From a bacterium (GTDB lineage: Bacteria > Oederibacteriota > JAJYGY01): a stretch of DNA of 6,901 bases. Numbering within the stretch: position 1 is the stretch's first letter; every line of letters starts with the position of its first letter. This document shows, piece by piece, positions 1-6,384 of the stretch. The translations under genes were made by a program, and so were the position numbers. Below the pieces are notes generated by a model. It ran no database searches, was not told where the DNA came from, and saw nothing but the letters and a program-made list of their open reading frames with translations. Location: positions 1-6,901 of the forward strand of contig JAJYGY010000044.1 of NCBI GenBank assembly GCA_021790555.1. Direction: 5' to 3'.

Positions 1-598
1 AAAGGACCCCGCCGTGAAGGCCGCCCTGGAGGACGCCCGCAGGCAGGTCCTGGCCAACACCCTGTACCGGCGCGAGATCAGCGCGCGGGTGGAGGTGACC
101 CCCGCGGAGGTGGAGAGCTTCTACCGAGGCCACCCGGCGGATTTCGAGGAGGTGCGCCTCAGCCAGATCCTGGTCAAGCCCGGCCGGCCCGGGGTGAAGA
201 AATCCGGGGCCGCCGCCCTGAAGCTTGCCCAAAGCCTGGCGAAAAGGGCCGCGAAACATCCCGGGGATTTCGCGCGTCTGGCCCGGAAGTATTCGCAGGA
301 TCCCGTCAGCCGCCCGCGCGGGGGCGACATGGGCACCTTCGCCCGGGGCGCCCTGCTTCCGCAGCTGGAAAAGGCCGCCTTCGCGGCCAGGCCCGGCCAG
401 GTGCTCGGCCCCATCCGCACGTCCTGGGGCTACCACATCCTCTACGTCCGGCAGGTGGGCGAGGCCGGGCTCGACCAGGTGAAGGACCGCATCGCCGGCG
501 CCCTGGCGCGGCAGCAGCAGGACCGGCTGCAGAGGCAGTACCTGGACGTGCTGGCCAGGAAGTTCAAGGCCAGCCTGAACCTCAAGGAAATTCCCTGA
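1..598 (+). CDS. Parvulin-type peptidyl-prolyl cis-trans isomerase (SurA/PpiC/PrsA-like), 5' partial
   Basis: This is the C-terminal part of a periplasmic foldase that helps exported proteins fold. The reading frame is open from base 2 (K-D-P-A-V...), so the true start and any signal peptide lie left of the window. The GTG at 14 is probably an internal valine. Numbering from that codon, residues 1-45 are a charged helical segment typical of the region before the rotamase domain in SurA/PrsA proteins. Residues 46-148 are the parvulin domain, with the signatures LSQILVK, YSQDP, GGDMGTF and WGYHILYV. Residues 149-194 are a C-terminal helix rich in Arg and Gln. The second conserved active-site histidine (H141) is present, but the first, usually in an S-H-I-L motif, is glutamine here (Q51), so catalysis may be reduced. 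Family assignment is secure. Whether it is SurA, PpiD or PrsA in role cannot be decided without the N-terminus. The lipoprotein gene follows 35 bases downstream. Confidence 0.9.
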   Translation, partial: KDPAVKAALEDARRQVLANTLYRREISARVEVTPAEVESFYRGHPADFEEVRLSQILVKPGRPGVKKSGAAALKLAQSLAKRAAKHPGDFARLARKYSQDPVSRPRGGDMGTFARGALLPQLEKAAFAARPGQVLGPIRTSWGYHILYVRQVGEAGLDQVKDRIAGALARQQQDRLQRQYLDVLARKFKASLNLKEIP

Positions 599-633
599 CC
601 CGCCGCCAGTCCGGCCGCGTTTTTGAGAGTGCC

Positions 634-3039
634 ATGAAGCAGTGCGCAAGCAACCAGGGTTCCTCCGGGCCGCGCGGGGCGGCCGCCCTTGCCGCGGCCG
701 CCGCGCTTTCGGCGGCCCTCCTCTTTTCCGGGTGCGCCACCCAGGCCCCCCTGGTGCGGGGCCCCGGGCAGGTGGCCGCCACCCACCACCTCACCGTCAG
801 CGGGGACGAACAGGCCCGCTACGCCCGGCTGTTGAAGGACAAGCCCGGCTCCCCCCTGGCCCCCCAGGCCTGCTATTTCCTGGGCCAGGCCGCCTTCAAC
901 GCCAAGGACTGGCAGGGGGCCGAGCGCTATTTCCGCCTCTGCCGCCAGGACTATCCCGGCACCGGGTGGGACCAGGACAGCCAGTACATGCTGGGCCTCA
1001 CCCTGGAACAGGAAGGCGAGACGGACCAGGCCCTGGCGCAGTACCAGCAGGTGGCCTCGCAGTCCGGGGGCCTGCCCCTGCTGGCGGGCCAGGCCCAGGC
1101 CGACTGCGCCCGCCTCCTGGGCCAGGTCCAGGACCCGGCCCAGCTGGCCCAAATGCGGGCCCTGTTGACCTCCCCGGACCTCCAGGCGCTGGCGGATGAA
1201 AGGGCCATGCAGTTGATGCTCAACGCGGGCCAGCTTCCGGCCCTGCAGCAGGCCAGCCAGAATTTCCTCAGGAACTACCCCCAGTCGCCCCTGCTGCCGC
1301 AGGTGCAGCAGCTGGTGTCGGAGAGCTACCGGCTGGTCACCATCAACGCCCGCACCCTGGGGGTGATGGTGCCGGCCAACAGCGGCTACGGCCAGCAGGT
1401 GCTTTCGGGGGCCCAGCTGGCCCTGGACCAGGCCAACGCGGGGCTCCCGCCCGGCCAGCAGTTCCACCTGGTGCAGGCCGACGAGGGTTCCAACAGCGTC
1501 CAGGCCCAGGCCGCCGCCAACAAGCTGATCAACCAGGACAGGGTCCTGGCCATCGTGGGGCCGCTGTTTTCAAGCGCGGCCAGGGCCGTGGCGCCGTTGA
1601 GCGCCCTGGACAGGGTCCCCATCATCAGCCCGACCGCGGCCGAACCCGGCCTGACTTCCTTGAGCCCCTTCTTCCTGCGCAACTGCATCACCAACGGCAA
1701 GCAGGCCGATGAGATGGCCGACCACGCCCTGCTGGACCTGAAGCTGACCCGGGTCGCCTGCCTCTACCCCGACGACAACTACGGCAGGAGCCTGGCCCAG
1801 GACTTCGCCCGCCGCCTGACCTCGCTGGGCGGAACCATGGTGGCCATGGTCTCCTACACCGCCGGCACCACCGACTTCCGCGATTCCATGCTGGCCCTGG
1901 GGGGCATCGACCCGGGCGAGGAAAAGCAGTCCATCACCGACCTGAAGAAGAAGCTGCAGCTCCAGGTCGAGGCGTCCTGCAACCGGGTGGGCGCGGACCT
2001 GCTGCACCTGCTCGACCTCAGCCGCACGGCCATGGCGCAGCAGGAGCAGGAAGCCCTGGCCGCCCACGCCACCTCCACGCCCACCCCGCAGCCCGACGCC
2101 ACGCCCACACCCCTGGGGACCCTGGCCGTGGTGGACTTCGCCCCGGATTCGGCCACGGCCTCCCGGGTGCGGGACATCGGCAGGGACCTCTCCAACCTGT
2201 ACTGGCGCACCCTGGACCTGCTGGACGACAAGGGCCTGAACGTGCTCCCCCCCTCGATGGCGGCGTCCTACCTCGCCTCCCACGGGTTGACCCCGGCCCA
2301 GCTGAACCCCTCCAGCGCCGCGGACCTCGCCCGGGGCCTGGGCGCGCAGTGGTTCCTGGGGGGCACGGTGACGCGCAAGGATTTCGACATGGCCGCCCTC
2401 CAGGCCCAGGCCGCCAGGGGCGGCTGGGCCGGGAAGAAGGCGCGCGAGCTGCTGGACCTCGCCAAGACCAACGAGTTCTTCACGGCCACGGCCCAGCTGG
2501 TGGACGCCGCCAGCAACAGCATCCTGGCCACCAGCCAGTTCGACTTCTACAAATTGAAGCCGGTCACGCCCAACGCCATGGCCATCCAGGCGCTCTACCT
2601 TCCCTGCGAATCCGGCGACGTGCTCATGATCGCCCCCAACCTGGCCTATTACGACCTCAGCCCCCAGCTGCTGGGGTCCAACGCCTGGCACCACCAGGAC
2701 CTGCTGCGCGGGGCCGACAACCTGGAGGGGGCCCAGTTCACCACCGGCTTCTTCCTGGGGAGCACCGACCCGGGCGTGCCGGCCTTCGTCAAGGCCTACC
2801 AGCAGCAGTTCGCCGAGGATCCGGGCACCCTGGCGGCCGAGGCCTTTGACGCCTGTTCCATGGTGCTGAAGGCCGCCGAGGGCGGCGCCGACACCCGGGA
2901 GGACCTGCGCGACGCCCTGCTGAACATCCGCGGTTTCCCCGGGGTTTCGGGGACGACCAGCTTCGGCGGACAGCAGGACGCGGTGAAGCAGCTGCCCATC
3001 CTGGAGGTCAAGGGAGGGCAGCTGGTGCAGGTGAAATAG
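634..3039 (+). CDS. Lipoprotein with helical repeats and periplasmic-binding-protein fold, LpoA-like, with an inserted CsgG/LpoB-like domain
   Basis: This 801-residue protein is probably an outer-membrane lipoprotein that activates peptidoglycan synthases (LpoA-type), or else a relative of amino-acid ABC-transporter binding proteins. It has a signal peptide (K2, R14, alanine/leucine core 16-31) ending in a lipobox F-S-G-C with the lipidated Cys at 34. The next residue is Ala, not the inner-membrane-retention Asp. Residues 60-235 contain TPR-like helical pairs (YFLGQAAFNAKDWQGAERYF, YMLGLTLEQEGETDQAL). A type 1 periplasmic-binding fold starts at 241 (LGVMVP, SGYGQQVLSGAQLA), continues through IVGPLFSS and YPDDNYGRSL, and breaks after TTDFRDSMLALGG (412-424). 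It resumes near 648 (AIQALYLP, LLGSNAWHHQDLL) and runs to the end. The intervening part holds a helix, a Thr/Pro linker (480-494) and a domain at 495-640 (LAVVDFAP, ARGLGAQWFLGGTV) resembling CsgG/FlgO/LpoB proteins. The ATG at 634 has only a weak GAGAG ahead of it but places the signal peptide correctly. Peptidoglycan activation is inferred from layout. Confidence 0.85.
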   Translation: MKQCASNQGSSGPRGAAALAAAAALSAALLFSGCATQAPLVRGPGQVAATHHLTVSGDEQARYARLLKDKPGSPLAPQACYFLGQAAFNAKDWQGAERYFRLCRQDYPGTGWDQDSQYMLGLTLEQEGETDQALAQYQQVASQSGGLPLLAGQAQADCARLLGQVQDPAQLAQMRALLTSPDLQALADERAMQLMLNAGQLPALQQASQNFLRNYPQSPLLPQVQQLVSESYRLVTINARTLGVMVPANSGYGQQVLSGAQLALDQANAGLPPGQQFHLVQADEGSNSVQAQAAANKLINQDRVLAIVGPLFSSAARAVAPLSALDRVPIISPTAAEPGLTSLSPFFLRNCITNGKQADEMADHALLDLKLTRVACLYPDDNYGRSLAQDFARRLTSLGGTMVAMVSYTAGTTDFRDSMLALGGIDPGEEKQSITDLKKKLQLQVEASCNRVGADLLHLLDLSRTAMAQQEQEALAAHATSTPTPQPDATPTPLGTLAVVDFAPDSATASRVRDIGRDLSNLYWRTLDLLDDKGLNVLPPSMAASYLASHGLTPAQLNPSSAADLARGLGAQWFLGGTVTRKDFDMAALQAQAARGGWAGKKARELLDLAKTNEFFTATAQLVDAASNSILATSQFDFYKLKPVTPNAMAIQALYLPCESGDVLMIAPNLAYYDLSPQLLGSNAWHHQDLLRGADNLEGAQFTTGFFLGSTDPGVPAFVKAYQQQFAEDPGTLAAEAFDACSMVLKAAEGGADTREDLRDALLNIRGFPGVSGTTSFGGQQDAVKQLPILEVKGGQLVQVK

Positions 3040-3072
3040 GTCCCGGGGGCGGCCCCCCACGGAAACCCTCGC

Positions 3073-3077
3073 GAGGA
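3073..3077 (+). promoter_or_regulatory. Ribosome binding site of hisS
   Basis: GAGGA lies seven bases before the ATG at 3085 and supports that start. It overlaps the right half of a 10-base perfect palindrome, CCTCGCGAGG (3067-3076). Confidence 0.6.
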
Positions 3078-3084
3078 ATTCGGC

Positions 3085-4386
3085 ATGGAACTTCAGGCGG
3101 TACGCGGCACCCGGGACCTGCTTCCCGGCGAGACGGAAAAATGGGCCGAGGTGGAGAAGTGGGGAAGGGCCGTGTTCGCCGCTTTCGGCTACCGCGAGCT
3201 GCGCACCCCCCTGTTCGAACACACGGAGCTCTTTCAACGCGGGGTGGGTGAAACCACCGACATCGTCACCAAGGAGATGTACACCTTCGAGGACCGCAAG
3301 GGCCGGTCCCTGACCCTGCGTCCGGAGGGCACGGCCCCGGTGGTGCGGGCCTACCTGGAGCACCACCTGGGGCAGGGCGAGGCCGGCCAGGCCAAGCTCT
3401 ACTACCTGGGGCCCATGTTCCGCTACGAGAGGCCCCAGGCCGGACGCTACCGGCAGTTCTTCCAGATAGGGGCCGAAGCCATCGGCTACGACCACCCCTC
3501 CTCGGACGCCGAGAGCATCTCCATGCTCGTGGAATTCCTGGCCCGTCTGGGACTTTCCGGACTGAGCGTGGACCTGAACACCGTGGGCTGCCCGGACTGC
3601 CGGCCGGACTACCACAGGGAGCTGCTGGCGTTCCTGAAAAGCAGGGAAGACCGGCTTTCGCCCGACAGCCGCGAACGCCTGGGACGCAATCCCCTGAGGG
3701 TCCTGGATTCCAAGCTGCCCCAGGACATCGAGGCCACGGCCGGGGCTCCCAAGACCTTCAACTTCCTCTGCACGTCCTGCTCGGCCCACTTCGCCGGGGT
3801 TCAGCGCCATCTCGGCCTCCTGGGGGTTCCCTTCGAACTGCAGGCCCGCCTGGTTCGCGGCCTGGACTACTACACCCGCACGGTCTTCGAGGTGAAGTCC
3901 GGGCGCCTGGGGGCCCAGAACGCGGTTGCCGGGGGTGGACGCTACGACCAACTGGTGGGGCAGTTCGGGGGCCCCGCCCGGCCGGCCGTCGGCTTCGGCG
4001 TCGGCCTGGACCGCCTCATGGCGCTGCTCCAGGAATCCGGGGCGCTGATCGAGACCGAGCCCGAGGCCCACGTGGCCGTGGTGGCCGTGGGCGAGAAGGC
4101 CTTTCCGCGCTGCCTGGCCCTGGCGCACCAGTTCCGCCGCAGCCTTTTCAACGGCTTCCCGGTGCGGACCTTCCTTGATTTGAACCCGGGACGGGGAGTC
4201 AAATCCCAGATGAAACGGGCCTCCGCCTCGGGGGCCACCTACGCCGTCATTCTGGGCGACGAGGAACTGGCCAAAGGGGAGGCCACCGTCAAGGACATGG
4301 TCAGCGAGGAACAGTTCTCCGCGCCGCTTGGGAACGTCGTCCAGGAGATAGGAGCCCGCTTGGAGCTCAAAGGAGGCAAACCGTGA
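3085..4386 (+). CDS. hisS: Histidine--tRNA ligase (HisRS)
   Basis: This cytoplasmic class II aminoacyl-tRNA synthetase charges tRNA-His with histidine using ATP. It is 433 residues, close to the 424 of E. coli HisRS. Motif 1 lies around residues 33-60 (FGYRELRTPLFEHTELF). The TLRPEGTAPVVRAY segment is at 77-90. Motif 2 is at 105-127 (YYLGPMFRYERPQAGRYRQF, with R113 binding ATP/histidine). The HisRS-specific motif LVRGLDYYTRTVFEV is at 256-270, with R258 matching the catalytic Arg259 of E. coli. A GGGRYD glycine loop is at 283-288, and motif 3 is at 300-313 (AVGFGVGLDRLM, R310). The anticodon-binding domain follows from about 328. The insertion region carries two CxxC pairs (C169/C172 and C229/C232) that could hold a metal, while positions that are often also Cys in related enzymes read Ser here (LSPDS, LDSK). 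ATG at 3085 has a good Shine-Dalgarno. The stop overlaps the next gene's GTG. No T-box or attenuator is visible in the 45-base upstream gap. Confidence 0.98.
   Translation: MELQAVRGTRDLLPGETEKWAEVEKWGRAVFAAFGYRELRTPLFEHTELFQRGVGETTDIVTKEMYTFEDRKGRSLTLRPEGTAPVVRAYLEHHLGQGEAGQAKLYYLGPMFRYERPQAGRYRQFFQIGAEAIGYDHPSSDAESISMLVEFLARLGLSGLSVDLNTVGCPDCRPDYHRELLAFLKSREDRLSPDSRERLGRNPLRVLDSKLPQDIEATAGAPKTFNFLCTSCSAHFAGVQRHLGLLGVPFELQARLVRGLDYYTRTVFEVKSGRLGAQNAVAGGGRYDQLVGQFGGPARPAVGFGVGLDRLMALLQESGALIETEPEAHVAVVAVGEKAFPRCLALAHQFRRSLFNGFPVRTFLDLNPGRGVKSQMKRASASGATYAVILGDEELAKGEATVKDMVSEEQFSAPLGNVVQEIGARLELKGGKP
4369..4376 (+). promoter_or_regulatory. Strong Shine-Dalgarno for the 72-residue unknown gene, inside the end of hisS
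   Basis: AAAGGAGG, nearly a full complement of the 16S rRNA 3' end, sits six bases before the GTG at 4383. It is the strongest ribosome binding site in the window. It is the main argument that the small gene downstream is really translated from the GTG overlapping the hisS stop. Confidence 0.8.
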
Positions 4387-4601
4387 AATATTTCAAGACC
4401 ACCCAGTTCGTTCCGGGCAAGGGCGAGGCCTGGATGTTCACCGAGGCCGACGACCAGGGGGTCATCCAGAGGACCCTGACCTTCATCCCGGGCACCGGGG
4501 AGATCGAGAGGATTCCGGACCCGGTGGTGAAGTTCCTCTTCAGGCCAGAGCGCCTGGCGGCGAGCGACGCCGACGAGTTTCTCAAGCTGTGGAACCGCTG
4601 A
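4383..4601 (+). CDS. Small conserved-looking protein of unknown function (72 residues)
   Basis: I do not recognise this protein. It is predicted soluble, with no signal peptide or membrane segment and no cysteine. The N-terminal half looks like beta strands: KYFKTTQFV, GEAWMFTE, QRTLTFIP, GEIERIP, each separated by short turns. It ends in a probable helix (ASDADEFLKLWNR). The pattern, repeated aromatic/polar strands with Gly/Pro turns, suggests a small beta-sheet domain, perhaps binding a partner or RNA. That is inference. The case for a real gene is strong. Its GTG overlaps the hisS TGA (GTGA), it has the best ribosome binding site of the window, its composition matches the neighbouring genes, and it fills the space exactly between hisS and comF. 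The comF start overlaps its last 13 bases. Three genes in a row are thus translationally coupled, so its amount probably tracks HisRS. Confidence 0.8.
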   Translation: MKYFKTTQFVPGKGEAWMFTEADDQGVIQRTLTFIPGTGEIERIPDPVVKFLFRPERLAASDADEFLKLWNR

Positions 4602-5368
4602 CCGGAGCGGGGAGCCCGGGCCGGGCCCTGCTTCAACCCGCCGGTGGCCCGCTGCTCCGGGGCCTGGAGGCCGCCGTCCAGCTTTTTTTCCCAGGCCGTT
4701 GCCGCTCCTGCGGCCGCCTGGTGGAATCACCCGGCCTTGCCGTGCTGTGCGCGGAATGCTGGGAGGCCCTGGAAGGCCTGCCCGGGCCCGCCTGCCCGGT
4801 CTGCGCGCTTCCCCTGGCCCGGGCCGGGGCGGACTGCCCGGACTGCGGCCGGCTCCATCCGGCCTTCGACCTGGCCCTGGCGCCGGCGCCCTACCGGGGC
4901 CGCTGGCGCGACCTGATCCACGCCTACAAGTTCGAATCCAAGACCTCGCTGCGGCGGCCTTTCTGCCGCCTGATGGCCTGGAAGGCGCGGGGGGAGGGCT
5001 GGTCCGGCCACGCCGGGGTGGTGGGGGTGCCGGTGGACCGGGACCGGCTGAAGGAAAGGGGCCGCGACCAGGGCCTGGAGCTGGCCCGCGGCCTGGCCGC
5101 CCGGCTGGGCCTGCCCTTCATCCCCGGGGCACTGCGAAAGCGGCCGGGGCTGAGGCGCCAGAGCGAGCTGGGGCGGGCCGAACGCCTGGAAAACGCGCGG
5201 GGCGCCTTCTCGGCCGCGCTTCCCGCCCGGTGGCGGGGCGGGCGCCTGCTGCTGGTGGACGACATCCTGACGACCGGGGCCACGGCCCATTCCTGCGCCC
5301 TGGCCCTGAAGGCGGCCGGGGCGAAGGGCGTGGACGTGCTGGTGCTGGCCCGGGCGACGCTGGACTGA
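4589..5368 (+). CDS. comF: ComF-family phosphoribosyltransferase-like protein
   Basis: The protein belongs to the ComF/GntX family: a zinc-ribbon-type head joined to a type I phosphoribosyltransferase domain, cytoplasmic. ComF is needed for DNA uptake in naturally competent bacteria, but the family also occurs in non-competent ones and its reaction is not settled. The 259 residues show four CxxC pairs (C38/C41, C54/C57, C69/C72, C83/C86), enough for two zinc sites. The segment VPVDRDRLKERGRDQGLELA at 147-166 is the family's usual arginine-rich stretch. RKRPGLRRQSELGRAERLENA (183-203) matches the conserved R-x-x-x-Q-x-x-L...R-x-x-N pattern. The PRPP-binding loop LLVDDILTTGAT is at 221-232. All key residues are intact. 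The GTG start overlaps the preceding gene by 13 bases. No other ATG, GTG or TTG lies in frame before the first CxxC, so this start is preferred although its Shine-Dalgarno is weak. Family certain, cellular role uncertain. Confidence 0.93.
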   Translation: MEPLTGAGSPGRALLQPAGGPLLRGLEAAVQLFFPGRCRSCGRLVESPGLAVLCAECWEALEGLPGPACPVCALPLARAGADCPDCGRLHPAFDLALAPAPYRGRWRDLIHAYKFESKTSLRRPFCRLMAWKARGEGWSGHAGVVGVPVDRDRLKERGRDQGLELARGLAARLGLPFIPGALRKRPGLRRQSELGRAERLENARGAFSAALPARWRGGRLLLVDDILTTGATAHSCALALKAAGAKGVDVLVLARATLD

Positions 5369-5387
5369 CCGCGCCTCCCTACCATTC

Positions 5388-5392
5388 AAGGA
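5388..5392 (+). promoter_or_regulatory. Ribosome binding site of the cysteine synthase gene
   Basis: AAGGA seven bases ahead of the ATG at 5400 fixes that start. The gap from the comF stop is only 31 bases and shows no promoter-like element or terminator, so the gene is probably read through from upstream. Confidence 0.6.
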
Positions 5393-5399
5393 ACCGCGA

Positions 5400-6329
5400 A
5401 TGAACCAGATTTCCGAAAGCGTGCTGGACCTGGTGGGGCAGACGCCCCTGGTCCGCCTGCAGAGGATGGCGCCGCCCGCCTCGGCCTCGGTCTTCGTCAA
5501 GCTGGAATCCCTGAACCCGGGCGGCTCGGTGAAGGACCGCATCGCCCTGGGCATGATCCAGGACGCCGAAAGGCGCGGGCTTCTGAAGCCGGGCGGGGTG
5601 GTGGTGGAACCCACCTCGGGAAACACCGGCATCGGCCTGGCCCTGGTCTGCGCGGTGAAGGGGTACCGCTGCGTGCTGGTGATGCCCGAAAACATGGCCA
5701 TCGGCCGCCGCGGGATCGTGCAGGCCTACGGGGCCGAGCTGGTGCTCACCCCGGAGAAGGACTCGATGAAGGGGGCCATCGCCCGGGCCGAGGAGATTCT
5801 GCGCTCGCAGGACGGGGCCTTCATGCCCATGCAGTTCGCCAACAAGTCCAACCCGGCCACCCACCGCCGCGCCACGGCCCGCGAGATCCTCAAGGCCCTC
5901 AAGGGCCGGGTGCACGCGGTGGTCGCCGGCGTGGGCACCGGCGGCACCATCAGCGGGGTGGGGGAGGCCCTCAAGAAGGAGAACCCCAAGACCCTGGTGG
6001 TGGCCGTGGAACCCAGGGGCTCGTCGGTGCTTTCCGGGGGGAAGCCGGGGCCCCACCGCCTGCAGGGCATCGGGGCGGGCTTCGTGCCCGACACCCTGAA
6101 CCGCTCGGTGGTGGACGAGGTCGTGCCGGTGGGCGACGACGAGGCCCTGGCCGCGGCCAAGGAGCTTTCGCGCCGGGAGGGCCTGCTGGCGGGCTGGTCG
6201 TCCGGGGCCAACGTGCACGTGGCGCTGCAGGTGGCGCGCCGCCTGGGCAAGGGCAAGAACGTGGTGACCCTGCTGTGCGACCTGGGCGAGCGGTATCTGG
6301 ATCCCAAGGGGAAGCTCGAAACGGAGTAG
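5400..6329 (+). CDS. cysK: Cysteine synthase (O-acetylserine sulfhydrylase), PLP-dependent
   Basis: This cytoplasmic enzyme makes cysteine from O-acetylserine and sulfide, using pyridoxal phosphate. The 309 residues are near the usual CysK length of 300-325. The PLP-binding lysine is K45 in NPGGSVKDR. The substrate loop PTSGNTGIGL is at 71-80, and the phosphate-binding loop GVGTGGTISG at 177-186. The CysK-typical VLSGGKPGPHRLQGIGAGF is at 210-228, and SSGA at 267-270 supplies the serine facing the PLP ring nitrogen. The loop usually reading H-x-x-T-T-G-P-E-I is HRRATAREI here (155-163), a mild divergence. The GKPGPH...GIGAGF segment favours CysK over CysM or cystathionine beta-synthase, but O-phosphoserine or a protein thiocarboxylate as co-substrate cannot be excluded. 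The E1-like gene 55 bases downstream raises the second possibility. No cysE (serine acetyltransferase) is in the window. Confidence 0.95.
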   Translation: MNQISESVLDLVGQTPLVRLQRMAPPASASVFVKLESLNPGGSVKDRIALGMIQDAERRGLLKPGGVVVEPTSGNTGIGLALVCAVKGYRCVLVMPENMAIGRRGIVQAYGAELVLTPEKDSMKGAIARAEEILRSQDGAFMPMQFANKSNPATHRRATAREILKALKGRVHAVVAGVGTGGTISGVGEALKKENPKTLVVAVEPRGSSVLSGGKPGPHRLQGIGAGFVPDTLNRSVVDEVVPVGDDEALAAAKELSRREGLLAGWSSGANVHVALQVARRLGKGKNVVTLLCDLGERYLDPKGKLETE

Positions 6330-6332
6330 CGC

Positions 6333-6363
6333 GACCCTCCCCCGCCTCCGGCGGGAGGGGGTC
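6333..6363 (+). terminator. GC-rich hairpin after cysK, possible weak terminator or attenuator
   Basis: Two arms, 6333-6346 and 6350-6363, pair around a three-base loop TCC. The stem is 14 positions with one G-U wobble (T6338/G6358) and one C-A mismatch (C6340/A6356); the inner six pairs (CCCGCC/GGCGGG) are perfect. No run of T follows, so it is not a classic intrinsic terminator. It could slow polymerase, protect the upstream mRNA end or separate the expression of cysK from the E1-like gene. It lies entirely between the two coding regions. Confidence 0.45.
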
Positions 6364-6384
6364 CCGGGTGGGGGTTGAAGCGCC

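Noticed and set aside
14..16. GTG at 14 as the true start of the foldase gene.
   Set aside because: The frame is open to the left edge, and a start here would remove the signal peptide and the N-terminal chaperone region expected for this family.
442..1467. A 341-codon open frame on the minus strand.
   Set aside because: Shadow of the foldase and lipoprotein genes, with compositionally biased translation and no motif.
3045..3058. Short GGGGG/CCCCC inverted repeat between the lipoprotein gene and hisS.
   Set aside because: Only five pairs with a four-base loop and no T run. In DNA this GC-rich it could occur by chance, so I do not call it a terminator.
3067..3076. Perfect palindrome CCTCGCGAGG overlapping the hisS ribosome binding site, considered as an operator.
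   Set aside because: It is only 10 bases, has no spacer, and is not repeated elsewhere in the gaps. It cannot form a hairpin with a normal loop.
1570..4128. An 852-codon open frame on the minus strand opposite the lipoprotein gene and hisS.
   Set aside because: It lies across two well-supported genes, has low-complexity Gly/Ala/Gln/Val-rich translation and no recognisable motif. Long antisense frames like this are expected where codon third positions are almost always G or C.
4699..5403. A 234-codon frame on the plus strand inside comF.
   Set aside because: Its translation is mostly Gly, Pro, Arg and Ala, while the comF frame carries all family motifs.
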